NCBI GenBank assembly: GCA_000310025.1
Contig: FN648699.1
Coordinates: forward strand, 11,251-73,241
Length of the DNA stretch: 61,991 bases
From: Ectocarpus siliculosus
Lineage: Eukaryota; Sar; Phaeophyceae; Ectocarpales; Ectocarpaceae
Direction: 5' to 3'
Both the position numbers and the translations under genes were made by a program. Positions 32,778 to 46,200 of the stretch are shown here, one piece after another. The stretch's first letter is position 1; every line of letters begins with the position of its first letter. A model generated the notes under the pieces. The model had not been told where the DNA came from, did no database searches, and saw nothing but the letters and a program-made list of their open reading frames with translations.

Positions 32778-35700
32778 TTAATAATCCACAATCGGATAGG
32801 CATTCGGCACAACACGTGAAACATGCACCACAGAGTCGCGCGTCACAACGAAGGCGTACCAGCACCGCGAGCAGGGTGAAAAGGTCGCCATCGCGCTTGC
32901 CAGGACGGACATGTGGCGGCCCTGAGCCTTGCGAGCAACATCGACAGCGCCGTTCGAGGCCCGGCGAGGAAGGCCCTTGGCAAAGTCGCCGGCCCTCTCA
33001 ATTATCGGCGTTCCCTGGAAAGGAACACGCAAGAAAAATAGACATGAGGAACAGGGGATATTTTCTGACCAATAGGCAAACGTAATATTCGCGATCCTCC
33101 CATGGCGAGATGTCAACTACTTCTTGGTATGGTGGTGGATGATAATAATAATATTCGTTTCCATTGCGCAATGTATGAACCTTGGAACCACATATTTTGG
33201 ATTGTTGACCGTATTTCCACGGTTTCATCTCTCCTCAATATTTATCTGTACCTGTGGTTCACCCTAGAAAACCCAGCTCGTGTAGGTGAAGTGAATCGCC
33301 GACGATTGGAAAACGTGTTTGGCTTCACAGGTAAGTGCAACCTTGAGCAATTACCAGGTAGTGGGCTTCCTTTCAAGAATCTGGGGGTACTATCAATACA
33401 GTACGTGCTCGTGTAGTACCTGCTCCATGACGAAAGCTCTGTGGCGCTCCCTCATCGCGTCCTTAATGTCCTGGAAACCAACCTCCAGCAGAAGGCATTG
33501 GAGGTAGGAATTGTCGCTGCGCGCCGTGTCCATGACGTGGCAGGTGCCTCACGGGTATCTGTTGTTCGGAAAGGTTTCGGGAGACGCAAAGGTTCAAAAA
33601 TGTTAGTAAAGTATTGCTCATGAAAAAAGTACATTGGTGAACATGACGTCTAAGATGAGATGTCGGAGAATGGTTTACATACTTGAATACATCGATGAGC
33701 GACCCCCTTGGCTGACTTTCGTCGAAATGGTTAGGGCTCGGCAGTCACACCAACTACCTACGTGCAGGGTTACGAATGGTGCTCCCGTGGGGGTCGTCCA
33801 CCCGGCTCGAGATCACGGCGAAAGGGGGCGGCTGCCTCTCTCCCAGCCAGTTGGGTGTATCAGTAAACCTTAGGGTTGTGAGGCATTCGTTCCATGTCGT
33901 CTCTGATTGGGCAGGGGGAAAGGTTCGGGCAAGAGTAGTTAGTACCTTGAAGCACGGAGCGAACGCCTTAAAGCGCAGAGCAAACGTCTCCATAGAAGTA
34001 AACGCCGGGACCAAAACGCGTAAGATTCGTCGTTCATTGCGATGTTCTGCCATCCAGAACGCGGGTGAAAGAGGGCAAAACAGGAATCACTTGTGGACAG
34101 TCATCATATGGAGTCTCCACTGGGCTGAGACAAGGCTATAGGCTATTCATTCTGGAAAAAACTCGAACCCATTGTCTTGAGCAGCAAGGTCGACGATGGC
34201 CGTCTTGAAGTATTTCATCTCGTCCACCGTCATGCTGTCGGATTTACCGATCACTGGAATTATTGCCACAGCCTGCAAAGGCGGAGTGGGTGTAATGTCA
34301 CCGCCCGCGATAACCAGGCTACCGTCGCATGCCATATCAATCACAAAACTCACATTACTCACAATTCTGTTTGCACGGTACGTGCAGACGGCATGCCTCG
34401 TGATAGCAACCGCGAGGCGACCGCAGCACAGTAGCCCAGACAAGATGCAACTGCTTGGCGACCGCATCTCGCCCATTGACTACATGTTGCCCCAACCTCA
34501 TATTATTAGTAATGGCCAACAACCTAAAGTAGCTACCCCGGCGGTGTCTCGACAGTACCTTGGAGAGCTGCTTCATGTACTCGATGTCAATGGACTTGCA
34601 CCGATGAGCCGCAACGAAGTATATACTGCCGTGGCACAGTAGTAACAACACGGGATTGCGGCCTTTAATCCCACTAAATGTTCTGTTTCACAACAATTTA
34701 GATATATCCAAACATAGCTGGAGCGCCTGACTTGATGCACGTCGCGTGGTAGTGTGGGTTTAGACGTTCGAGTATAGTTTCGACCCCTGGCATCAACTAC
34801 TGTAGTACGCAGGGGAACGTCGGCGACATGAATTAGACAGGCTAGGGCAGTGCCAGCAAGCAAAAAAGTACCGTGTTGTAGGCACAGACCCTCCTTGTTT
34901 CACTCACCAGACGTCCGTCCTGCCGTCCTTCTCCGGTGTGACATTGCCCTTCTTGATTCCCGCCAGGTACCTCTTGTTCCCGTTTGTGATGTAGTCCACC
35001 GCCGGTTGGAAGCTTTGGCTGGTGTTCACGTGGTCGCCGTACCCAGGCGTGCCCTGCCCAAACACGGCAAGAAACCAATGGTTCTTGCGTTGTGGATTTT
35101 CCTGGAGGAATGCATCCGCTGGGTCGACATGAATCGTCAATCACTCGGGCTGAGATTCAACATGCACTGGGAAGACTTCATGGCGTTGTCGGACGAGTTC
35201 GCGATAATAGGGGCGGCACAAGTGGAGACATTGGTGATGAGTGGATGCTCGTAATTGTCAAGCACGCAACGCAAAATCGACTGGTACAATGAAGAGCCGG
35301 ACAGACAGCATTTCAAGTCACCACGCGTAAGCATAACTAATACTTGTAGACGGGATCGCACCACCAAGAAGAACGTGTACTCCTGTCTTCTTTCAGTTTG
35401 GTAGTCAAACTTGCGTTCTGCGATCCTGAGCGTCTTGTCATTGCCGAAGAAGCCTCTGGCTTCCCCCTGGACCACGGTGACAAGTTGGTCCATCGGGGTT
35501 TGGCCGCGGTTGAGATGCCGAAAAATGTTGTTCAGGAAAGTCGTCTGGGGTATGGTATGGATCGATCGATCGACAAACACCAGAGGTAGGGTGGGTTAGT
35601 GGTACTGCTCTGCTAGAAACAAGTAAAAGTGTGGTTGACAACCCGACAAGTTCTGAGGGAAACACGGCGAGGGGGGGGGGGCGTTGAGAAGGTTGTGGTT

Positions 35701-36391
35701 GGTAAGCTGCAACGCATGATAAAGATGTTGCATTGGACGATGTGAGGAACGGACCAGGTCGTTCCGAAAGTTCAAGAAGTGCACCAACTAACTTGCCATG
35801 AGCTGGCGGTAGGTACGGGCTGTGGCTCTGCCAATATAGTAAGCCATGTCATTGGGGCGGTGACTGACGTAGTCTCCCTTGGAACCTGGTACCCATTAAC
35901 GATTGCAACGCCCTGTACACAACACCAGAAACAATCACACACACAAGCAGGCACGTATGCAAGGGCAAAGTAACAATTGTCTTCTTCTCAATATTGGAAG
36001 GTATCCTTGCCAAGACATTGCTAGTGGCGTTCGCAAGGTCCCCAACTATGTAAATCCTCTGGCTTGCGTGCGCGTATCACTCGCTGTGCAGTGATGTGAA
36101 GATGGGTATGGCTGGAACACACACAACACACAGCTATAACGATGCATGGATGTACACCCTCTACGCAAAGCACCGATAGACAGATAGATCAAATGACGCA
36201 AGCGCGAAGTCGGGAACGAACGCCTCGTCCAGACAGAGGGCCAGAAGAGGCATGACGAAAGTCGCCAAGATCGACCCCTTATGAAAGCGTGTGCGCACGG
36301 ACATCCTACCGCATCCAGCGTTCTTGATGTCGAGGGCGAGGGCGCGCGTGTAGCACCCGAAATCCGGAGCATGCTTGTGTTTGGGGGCATC
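32778..36391 (-). CDS. Septin GTPase, partial model, possibly damaged
   Basis: Septins are GTP-binding proteins that assemble filaments at membranes. Exons on the minus strand that I can place: 36391-36310 (DIKNAGC, first part of the P-loop), 35544-35362 (TTFLNNIFRHLN), 35053-34908 (GTPGYGDHVN, then FQPAVDYI and KRYLAGI), 34625-34559 (CIYFVAAHRCKSIDIEYMK), 34281 to about 34160 (AVAIIPVIGKSDSMTVDEM), about 33835-33758 (PPPFAVISS), 33516-33420 (SDNSYLQCLLLEVGFQDIKD), 33014-32778 (C-terminal tail). Phases agree at most joints. G4 is GKSD. The P-loop lysine codon is not in either flanking exon, so a microexon or a break is needed. G3 reads GTPG instead of DTPG. The end of the G4 exon has no good donor before an in-frame TGA. 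N-terminal exons upstream were not recognised. Family assignment is firm; integrity is doubtful. Confidence 0.75.
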
Positions 36392-38561
36392 CTGTAGGAA
36401 TGAGCAAAGATTGGTGTTGTGGGGAAGAGTTGGCGGGCGGTTGGGTGTGTGTTAAACTCCTGGATAGAAAGATCACAGAATACAATGGGAGGGGGCAGTT
36501 TGCTGTCTTCGGCAGGTTCTGTGGAAGACACGTGGGCTCCCAGATTGTGGACGAATTGTTTTTCCGTGCACCCCCCTTATTGCAAGCTCTTTCTCACAAA
36601 ACGCACCCCCGCGCAAACAGGCACAGACTGACGTATTTTCATTGTTCGCCCGGTTAGCACGGTCGGTGCTAATATAGGCACACGAATGAACAACCGCTGA
36701 ATGAAACGTAGCGTGTTGATGGGCTGCACTGGATGGTTGGAACGGCATTTGGTACAGTACAGTAGTTACAATTTACTTGATTCTTCCTGAGAACCTTCAA
36801 TGAGAACAGACCCGTGGAGTCTGTACACGCGCACATATATTCACATGTTCAACACGTGAAAGCCGGGCCACACGCAGTCGCATCATAATACGGGGCAGAT
36901 CTCATAGATGTTGAAGATAGATGGGATGTGAGCGAACTTTCAGCAGGAGGAGTGGATGGAGCCGTTCGAGCAATCAATACTGTGTTTATCCGAAGACCGC
37001 TGAATCACAGAGGGAGACAGCCAAGCACAGAACACAAACAGAAAGCAAGCACAGAACAGTTAACAGCCACCAATATTATCGATAAAAATAATACTACTTC
37101 TATGTGAGGCTTGGTTGCGAATAAGCTGGTGGTGGGACCATAGCCTCTCGCTGTGTGCAGGCAGTAGTGGTGGTAGAGAGCGAAATGATACAAAGGGTCG
37201 AAGCAACACGATTATTCTAACGATGTGTACGTTCTGTTTCCTTCACAAAGCGAAACACCTTACTGATCCTGTTCAAGTAGATGGAGAGTGCACACGTGGG
37301 GCCCGGACTGTACGGACCTACAATAAGGCAAAATCACCGTTTGTTGTAGTTTGTCTGGGGGGATGTAAATTACAAACTGCATGCACCCGTGACAACTCCG
37401 GTAGTACGAGGGGCCTGAGGAATACCACAGCGACAGTATCGGCCCGATCGATCATACAGTACCAGGACACGTCTGCTTCGTTGTTGTGCCGTGCAGTTAG
37501 TTGGTAGCATACACGAGTTCGGTTATAGGAATCGATTATGTATGGCCAAGTGAATGAACTCAAGAAGTGTCAAGTTTCCAACGGCGGAAGTTTCCCAACG
37601 ACGGACGCTTGGCCTGCCGGGGAAATACCGGTATCCATTTGCCTACAAATTTGTTCGTTCGTGACTATGGCGTTTCATGCACTCTTGTTCCATGTGCTAC
37701 GTTGTAGGTTGGCCGAATAAGTGGCAAGACGGCCAACCATACATATATGCAATTATTCGAATGAGTGATTTCTGCAGCGGAGGGGGCAAGCAAAACTAAA
37801 CGTATACGTACGTGCGCTCCTAATAATAATCAACCCAGACACCATCGGGTACGTAAGTGCCGTTATGAACTGCTATTGGCCCGAACGCAAATATTTCGTA
37901 CGTCACCACCAACTTGTCGGTCGGTAGGCCACCACAAGAAAGTCAACCGCGCCTCTCACCAAGTGTTTCGGGTAAGAAGCCACATGGCGTGTATATGTCT
38001 CGACCGCACCATTCTCAATACATTGCTAAATTCTGGCAGGAAAAACAAGCAGACTTGTTGACACTTTTTTCGACGTCACATGCTGCTAGGAACACGTTGT
38101 TACTTGTACCTTCTTCGAGAAGATGAAATGTTCACATACAGCATTCGCTTCCTACCTCGGGAGGCACGTTCTACATCCAGAGATGAAAATTCATCGATAT
38201 TCAACGTTTGTTTCCGCTCAGTAATTTCTAATATCCGTACTGGTCCAACTGACCCAGATGCCTTCCTTCCGTGGTCTCAGACTCCCTACCCAAACCAGGG
38301 ACACACCTTTCTACAAATCAAAGAAACCTAAAAGAAATGGACCAGAAATAAATCCTCAACGATTCGCGTGGGTGATTGAAGCATCCCTCCACCGGGAAAA
38401 CCTATTGAACAGATCAATACAACACAGTCAATGACAACGGCACTGAGGAAACACCGCCATCATCACATCGGGGGCAGTGAGAGGGGGGGGTCTGAGAATA
38501 CGAAGTATTAGAGGCGGTTTTTAACAAACGAAAAATTGAAACTGATTCCGCGCAACCAACT

Positions 38562-38715
38562 CTACATGCCATATCGATGCACGTGCGTCGCGTTCCACTC
38601 CCGATACACCTCGCTCGGCAATTGCAGAGAAGCCCTCGTCGCCATCGTTTCGTCCCAGAAGGCCCGAGTCTTTATCGCGACAAACGTACGTATTTTTTCA
38701 TATTGTAGTGGCGTG
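38562..38715 (-). CDS. Unassigned coding-like terminal exon
   Basis: On the minus strand an open segment runs from a possible acceptor (tttcag before 38715) to a TAG at 38564-38562. It encodes about 51 residues, including FVAIKTRAFWDETMATR and EVYREWNATHVHRYGM. Third positions are mostly G or C, unlike the surrounding AT-rich DNA, which suggests a real exon, probably the last exon of a minus-strand gene whose other exons I cannot find. I do not recognise the family. The plus strand of the same segment also offers an ATG (38567) and a gtacgt donor, so the strand is not certain. Confidence 0.3.
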
Positions 38716-39399
38716 CTGAAACAAGCTATGCTTCGGTTGACGAAGGCCCTTCTAACCAAGCGCTGATTACGTCGAAAATAACTACATAGTCTTTCCCAAC
38801 AAACCAATATAAACCAACGCTAACACGGAGACCTTGCGACAGGCAATCCGGACGATCCTTGTCGCGTTGATATTGTCACAATGATGGACTTGTACTGCGT
38901 AGCCTCATACTCCAGCCGTCGCGACCAACGGAAAGCTACATGGTTGTACACCAGTACTCGACAACACAATAATCAATTATGTACGCTAACTAACAACTGC
39001 ATGGTGAACGCCAACAGCAGCGAAATAACGAAACGAAACAAAGGAGGACCACAATAGGACAAGGGAACACGGAACACAATCAACAAAAACTGACGCTATG
39101 ATTCATTGCTACTCTATCCAGATTTTCCTTCTCTGTGCAGAGAATAATCTGTTGCGTCGAAAGTACAAAACAAAAAACAAACAAAAGCGCCCATCCCGAG
39201 TATATCCCGCCCAAGAAACAAGAGAAAACTTTGAACAAGGTGAAACAGGTGGAGAATCAACAACCGTCTGAAGCCGGGATGAATGCATAGTCTACATCGT
39301 CAAGTTCCACTATTTACATGCATAGCTCCAGCGGCCAAACTGGGGGAGGGGGGGCGTACTCATGTTTTAAATGCGTTAACGGTTAGATAATTTATCACG

Positions 39400-39645
39400 C
39401 ATCCTCGCAAGGACGGAGCGTTGTTCCCACAGGACCGATCGCCTATGCCCAATCGTTCCTTCCTACTTTGTCAACGGTGGTTCAAAAATATTTCCTGACT
39501 ATCCTATGCATGCCTTAACGGGTAGACCATTGACCAAGCGCCCTCACGGAGCATTGTTCCCACAGGCCCGATCACCGGCGCCCAATCGTTCCCTCCTACT
39601 TTGCCAACGGCGGTTCAAAAATGTTTTCCCTGCCTATCCTATCGT
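39400..39645. repeat. Two direct copies of a roughly 120-base unit
   Basis: Shared blocks are GTTGTTCCCACAGG, CCGATC, CCCAATCGTTCC, CCTACTTTG and GGTTCAAAAAT. The spacer contains GGGTAGACCATTGACC, a motif also near 26855, 14060 and 22720, probably another small mobile family. Confidence 0.65.
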
Positions 39646-40225
39646 ATCACTTCCCGCCTGAGCAGCCCACTTCCTCAACCTCAGAATAGCTACATTCCTG
39701 GCTAGCCATGCCTCAAACAGCTCTCCCTAACTCCCTGGCCAAGGCGCGGGGTGTAGGATTGACACGAGACCATTTGGGTGCCACGGGCTTCTGTGTCTAA
39801 AGCGAAAAACAGGAGGGCGTGTGCGCCGCGAAACTGTATTTTACATAACCGCCAACACCTAGAACACAGCCACAGGATGACCTGGTTTGGCGTGATGGTG
39901 CAATCTTGGATGGTGCTATGTAAACAAATCACCCGAACTTTGCGATCAATCCACTACAAGCAGTCGACGAAAAAACTTAAGGCAATGATGACGCTTGTTT
40001 CCTCCAGCCCAACATCCGGACGGTCGTACGTAATATGTCTAGTTTACTGCAGCACATCTACACAATTCGTGTAGTCTGCGCGTTTAGTTAGGTGTAGTCC
40101 ACACGTACGTACGTGTGGCTTTCACTGAGTGAGTCAGCTGCATGCATGGTTGGGATACCTTGGACCGCCTATTGATCTAGACACATTGCTGCTGTTGGTT
40201 CGTTTCAACTGGGGGAGTTGACGAC

Positions 40226-43200
40226 TCAAAACTGGTACGAGAGTTCCTCTGTGTCGAACAGCTGCCAATCCACGGCGCGGGCGTCGGCCAAGACGCCGTC
40301 GACGAGGGCCTGAGGGCCGCTGGTGAGCACCTTGACCGACCGGTGGCCCTTCTTCTTGGCGAGCTCGGCCTCCTGGACGAGCAAGGCCCTCGTCGGAACG
40401 CGCTGCCGTAGGACGTCGTAGGCGGTGGTGGCGGAGGACTCCAGGGCGTCCTGCTTGGGCTCGTTGTGAATCACCGCCGCCTTCGATGCATAGCTCGGGT
40501 GTGTCTGGAATTTCGCGCCGGATTTTACATGTTGCGGTGTACGAGGCGTTAGAATTCGTTTGGTTGGTTTCATTGGTGTCTTGTACAAGTTATGGCACGC
40601 ACGATCGAGCGCGCCGCGGCCATAGAAGAAGCAAGCAACAACAGAGAACCCACTCGAAATAGGCCTAGGCTCCAACCGGACTTCATTCAACAAATAAATC
40701 CCCTTCGACTGCGGTGTTATCTCGAACGGGTACTACTGTACAATAGCATTTCTGATATTTTTTACTCCGGAGTACCACGGTATGTATTATTGTCGACGGA
40801 GGGGGAAGGGTAGGGCAATAAAACATAAACACAAAATGGGAAAATCCTGCGTGACCTTCCTCTTGTGTAACCCGGGCTGATACGTCAGGTAGGTATGTAC
40901 GCCGAAACGCCTGTAAACCGGCGCCAGAACAGATGGGGACGAACACACACGCATAATAGACATGGTTGAGATAACCCCTGTATCCCTCGGACGATGCGTG
41001 GGACCGTGCCGAATTCCCGTTACCGCAAGCCCTTCAAAGTGCTGGGCATACCATCAATCCTCGTACGAATGCTGCTCCGGGTGGTGCAAACACAAAACTA
41101 CCACAAGTTTATCCACCTCTGACTTAGAGGGTCAAAATGCTTTCGTTGTCCACGGTATTAATAAAGAAGGCAGCAACAACCGGTGAATTGAAAACCCTCA
41201 AAAACTCTGTACGTCCCGCGACTATGGCCAAAGTCCTAATGTTGCAGACTGACAAGATTCTAACACAACAGAAGGGAAAAAATGGCGGGAAAACACGCGC
41301 ATAGCGCTTCTACCTGAGCCGAGGAAAACCCGCTGTCCTTGCACGGGAACGTTAGGACGAAGTAAGCCAACCAGTCGTACACGATGAGAGCGCTGACGAT
41401 GCACACGATCATGAGCACCAGTCGGGTGCCACCTGAGTGATACCCCCTCTCCCCACGACGGGCGACATCGAACGTGCCCAGGACGTACGCGCCGTACGCG
41501 GCACCGCCTGTCTCGACACAAATAGCAGCGGCACATCAGACCGAGCGGGTGGGGAGTCGTTGTCGCCAGGTGTTGACAACAGGAACAATAGAGATAACAG
41601 ATGATGACGACGACAACAAGAAGCAAGGAAAAGGGAGGCACTACGTCAACAAACAGTGTGAGTCCGGCGACACGCCCCGTCCGCTATTAGAACTGCAACG
41701 CGTTTACCGAGGGCAACGCACACACTTTGTCGACTGTCCAAGAGGAATGCCGTGCTACACACAAAAAAACAACAACACCGAGCAATCGATTTGAACGCGT
41801 ATGGGGAAATGTCTGCACTCCTTGGCGAAAGGCCGGCCGACGTGCCTGCGAGAAGGATGCGGACGCTGTGGTTGAGGCTCGCGGCGATGGGGTTCTTGCC
41901 CATGACTTGCTCCATGGAGAGGCCGCCATAGGCGTTGCAGTTCACAGGCCATGATACACTCAGAGGGTCCGTACCGGTCTGCACAGCAGTAGTTGATTCA
42001 TTGACCCAAAAGGTAAAGTTGGCATATTCGTTGAGGGAGGGGGGTGTCGTGAGCTGAGTACTACAGTACAGTACGCTCATCTTAATAACGCTCTTATCGC
42101 CGCTACACGTTGGATACCTGGTGCAATAAACAGCGTGAAACGGTGCTGGGGGCGTGATAGCCATTCCCTAGGCGACTTCCTCTGCAATTGTTCATTGCAC
42201 AAATGCCCACAACATTATTTTAACTTCAAATTTGATTTTTCTATATAGACGTGCCTGCGAGGGTTTGGCGAAAATAAACATTTCAACAACGCACAACGAA
42301 CTTTGCATCGATGCCAGACCCTGCCTGTACGTTGCACCCACCTACCCACCCGCGGGCGAGCCAATAACAGAATTAACGAGAAGATAGGACATCAGTACCG
42401 GAAAAAGTTATTCTTCCTGGGTACAGACGGGGCTACTTGACGCTTTTGTCGCGCGGTTGTATCGATGCTCTGACCTTGCTGGTGCAGTAGAGCGACAGCG
42501 TGAAGTGTGAGCCCTTCTTGCTTCCGGCGGAGGCGAGCATGGACGGGATGGATTCGCCGACGAGCTGCATCTCCACCATGGTACGGCAGCACCATGCCAG
42601 GTGGACCTCGGGCACCACCGACCCGGCCGCAGCCACCACACACCAGTCCTGCGCGTGGCATAGTAGACACGGACAGGAAACGAGGAAGGAGATGAAGAAG
42701 AATAGGGCGACGTTAACGCGGTATTGTACTTCATGGGCATGGTTCGATGCATAGAGAGAGGAAGGTGGGAGCTGGCGCTGTTTTGGTGGCCTGCACGAAG
42801 AAGGACTTGGAACACGACGTTTAGTCGCTATACGCCGGAAGTGGTACAAAAGCCACCAAGCACCTGTTTACTCTTTCAGAAACACGCAGAAGCACCACGA
42901 AACAAGCGTGCCCCCACCTAAAAGATAATTGGCATACATGCGTTGGAATGTTCGCCCGGCCATCAAACAGCCACAGGGTACTGGTGGAGATTCATTCGCC
43001 ACTCGTTGCCTCAACCAGCCACCAGGTAAACGATGGAGATCCATTCGCCATTCGTTGCCTTGCCCCCCAACCCTGAAAATAACAAGCTGTGCTGTCTGCA
43101 GCAAGACGGTCCCCATAGCGGTGAAATTCCGGCCGCAAGCGACCTTCGTACAACAACGATCAAGGTCCCGTACTTCAGTGAAGCAACCTGTTGGGCAATC

Positions 43201-46200
43201 TAGCTCCGTTCGCCAACAAAACACATCACAAACCACACACACAAAACTTAGTTTGCCATTTCTTTGCACCTGGATGAAGCCCATCACGGAGGTTACGCCA
43301 GACCCGCCAGCAATGATAACCACGCGAGATGCGCCTCTCTTCATCATGGTGTTGAAAGATGCCACTTGGCTGTAGAACCCGTCCACGTCCACCAGCAACG
43401 CCCCGGGGTCAGCAACGTTGCCGGCCGCCCTGCGAAGGGCCTTGGTCCACGGCCCCAGGTCCTTGACGTACAGCGTGAAAATCTCCTCCTGCGGTACTGA
43501 CAAGGGGGCCACGCTGGTCTTGAAAGAGGAGGGGGGGGGGCTCCCGCGAAGGGCGACGGACATGGCGTGGGCTTCGTCGGTTCCAAGCGCACCCGGCACG
43601 CTGATGTAGACGAACGACCCTCCTCTGGCTGGCTCGTCGCACTTGGGGTTCTTGAGGACCAGGCGGGTGTAGTTCTCGGTGGTGTGCACGTCGAGCAGGC
43701 TCGTGGGGCTGGGGCTCTCGGCAGGTTTTAACCAGCGGTTCCAGTAGCGCCACCTGACGGTAGAAAATACGTGGCACATAGGCCCAAAAAGAGATGGTCG
43801 ACGGGAGGGCATCTTGTCGACGGGTAATTTCACACACACAGAGATGACCTTCACCACAACCAACGACGCAGGGCCAGAGAAGACCTGCCGAAAAGTTGCT
43901 GTCAAAACGATGATGAGAATGATGGTGGTGAAAGCAAGGAGGATGATGGTGAAAGCACTCTAAAACGAATTCGAGTGCAAGGTAGCACCCTTGGTAGACG
44001 CGTGCAGTTTTCTTTTGTTGCTATCGCTTCTGTCTTTCATCCGGAGGATAGCTTAGCCTCCCCCATGCCGCCCCCTCACGGGGGTCCCAGATAATGGCAT
44101 TTAGAAGTGTTGTGTGTTTTTAACCACACTGAGACTGACGTATTTTCATTGGTCAGCCGTTTTGCTGGGTCGATGCATTCCAATAAAGACACACACATGA
44201 CGCATTCAAAACCATGATAATGTCGGGGGTTCTACCGCCGCCGTGAAGACATCACCCTGCAACAGTTGGCCGACAGTTTTTGAGTTTACCACCTCCGCCA
44301 ACATGTTTAACGCCGATCAATGCAAAACCGCCTACCGTCACCAAACCATTTCTGCCATATGGCATCACCGACGAAAAACGTGTGGCCATATGCATAGTTT
44401 AGTGCTACCACCTCACCAAATCGTTACCACCAAAAATGTGAAACCGCTACCGCCGAAAATAAGAAAATTTCCACTGAAAGGCAATACCGCCCGCTTGTGT
44501 TCCCCTCATCAAACCGATACCGACATGACCGTTGATAAAACCAAAGGACGAGACTTCCACTGGTAGAACCCCCACGATTTGAGAAGGTGAACTTGAGTCT
44601 GATCAATCACTCAGCGAGGGACCCAAGAATACAAATAAAACGCCGCCCAACAGTGCATGCATGTATGATAGCAGTAGCACTGCACGTGCTCACCTCTTCC
44701 ACGCGGAAAGCCTTGACATGACGTGCATGATGTACAGCGCCAGACCTCCACCGAAGTAGATAGCGTTGGTGTCCCACTTGTTTCGGAGAGAAGCGGCAGG
44801 AACATCACGGCGAGAACAACAACGAGCGGGACACGGCTAGAATAAAAACTACCGCGGCGGGAAGAGAGCTTGGGCTTCACGAGACTTTGACAACCAATTC
44901 CAAAATATATCTGACTTAGCGATAAAAAACGTGGATGGAAGTTCTCACACGTGTGTGCGAAAAAACACACACAGGCAGTCGTCGTTTCGGGCGCCGTGTT
45001 TCATTCAATGACGTACATACCGGAAGGTATCGATGCTGAAACAAGCCCAGGGCTAAAAGGATTAAAAACCGATCGCACCGGTGATTCCTTCACTGGCAGT
45101 TTTACGGCAGCTTGGGTAGCACGCAATCATGTTGGGCCACAATGCATGCCTCAACTCTTCGTCAGGACTGCTGTGATCCGTCGTTTTGGGGCAACGAATT
45201 ACTCGGAATCTATGAAGCAACTTGTTCGGAAACAAGAGGGGGGGTCTGACCGGTCGTCCCACCGGGGAATCTGCTGGCCATCTCCCTGTGCGGTACCAAA
45301 AGAGCACACTCACTCTCGAGTGTGAATGGTGTCGCCGAAGGAACAAGAGGGAAAACGGGCGATATCAAGACACTCACGTGCAGGGCTCCGAAGATGAAGA
45401 CGCCGATGAACAGCCAGTGGCTGGCCTTGAACAGGCTGTACCAGCGGCGACGGACGTAGTTGACGGAGGTGATCCACATGGGCAGCGCGCACAGCCCCGC
45501 GGCCCACCCCATGGGGACGTCCACATCTCCGTAGTCGTCGTTGGCTTGGAGGGTGGACACCTCCCACGCGTGTCTCCAGCCGTTCTCCCACACGCAGGAC
45601 GACAGAAAGAGGAAGGCGTGCAGGAACATGGTGGCGAAGGCCAGGTGCCCGGCGATGACGTGGTAGAGGACGGCCCGCTCGAACGGGATCCCGACGGCCG
45701 ACCAGAGCTTGCTGTCGCGGGCGACGGGGATGAGGATGACGGCGAAGTGGCAGGAGGCCGCGAACCCGAAGTACGCGGCGATGACAGACAGCCTGCATGT
45801 GGGTAGCGTATACCGGACGGAGCGGGCGCGTGGGCGGGCGCGTGTGCCAGATAGGGCGGGTAAGCCAGAGGGAGAAGGAGACGGTGATACTTGCATATGA
45901 GAACGATAGGCAGCCCGTGCACGCCGAGATTTCCGTCAGGTGGAGAAGAGCGACAAAAAAAACATGAATACCCTGTAGTTAACTGGTAAGCACCAGGTCT
46001 GAATGAACGATAAACTTTTTGTTAATATATGAGGGACAACACAGGTGACCAAGCGCCAATACGTTAACTGACAAGGCTTCCTGTACCTATTTTGGCCGGC
46101 TGTTTCGGCAGGTTCGGGGTCGCCCCGGGTGTCGAGGAAGCACTTGGAGGTGGGATCGTCAGGGCAGGGGCCGGTGCCGACGTGGTACCTCTGTATGCTG

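Larger units (their letters stand above)
36392..40225. other. Mostly non-coding stretch between septin and ferric reductase
   Basis: Apart from the unassigned exon at 38562-38715, I see no supportable gene. A copy of the ACGTC/CCAAT dispersed repeat is at about 36600-36680. Two direct copies of a roughly 120-base unit lie at about 39400-39645. The sequence at about 37390-37480 resembles 29130-29200. Missing N-terminal septin exons, if the gene is intact, should be here. Confidence 0.45.

Noticed and set aside
35438-35665. Alternative minus-strand frame over the septin P-loop-adjacent exon
   Set aside because: The frame starting TTFLNNIF matches septins and splices in phase; the other does not.
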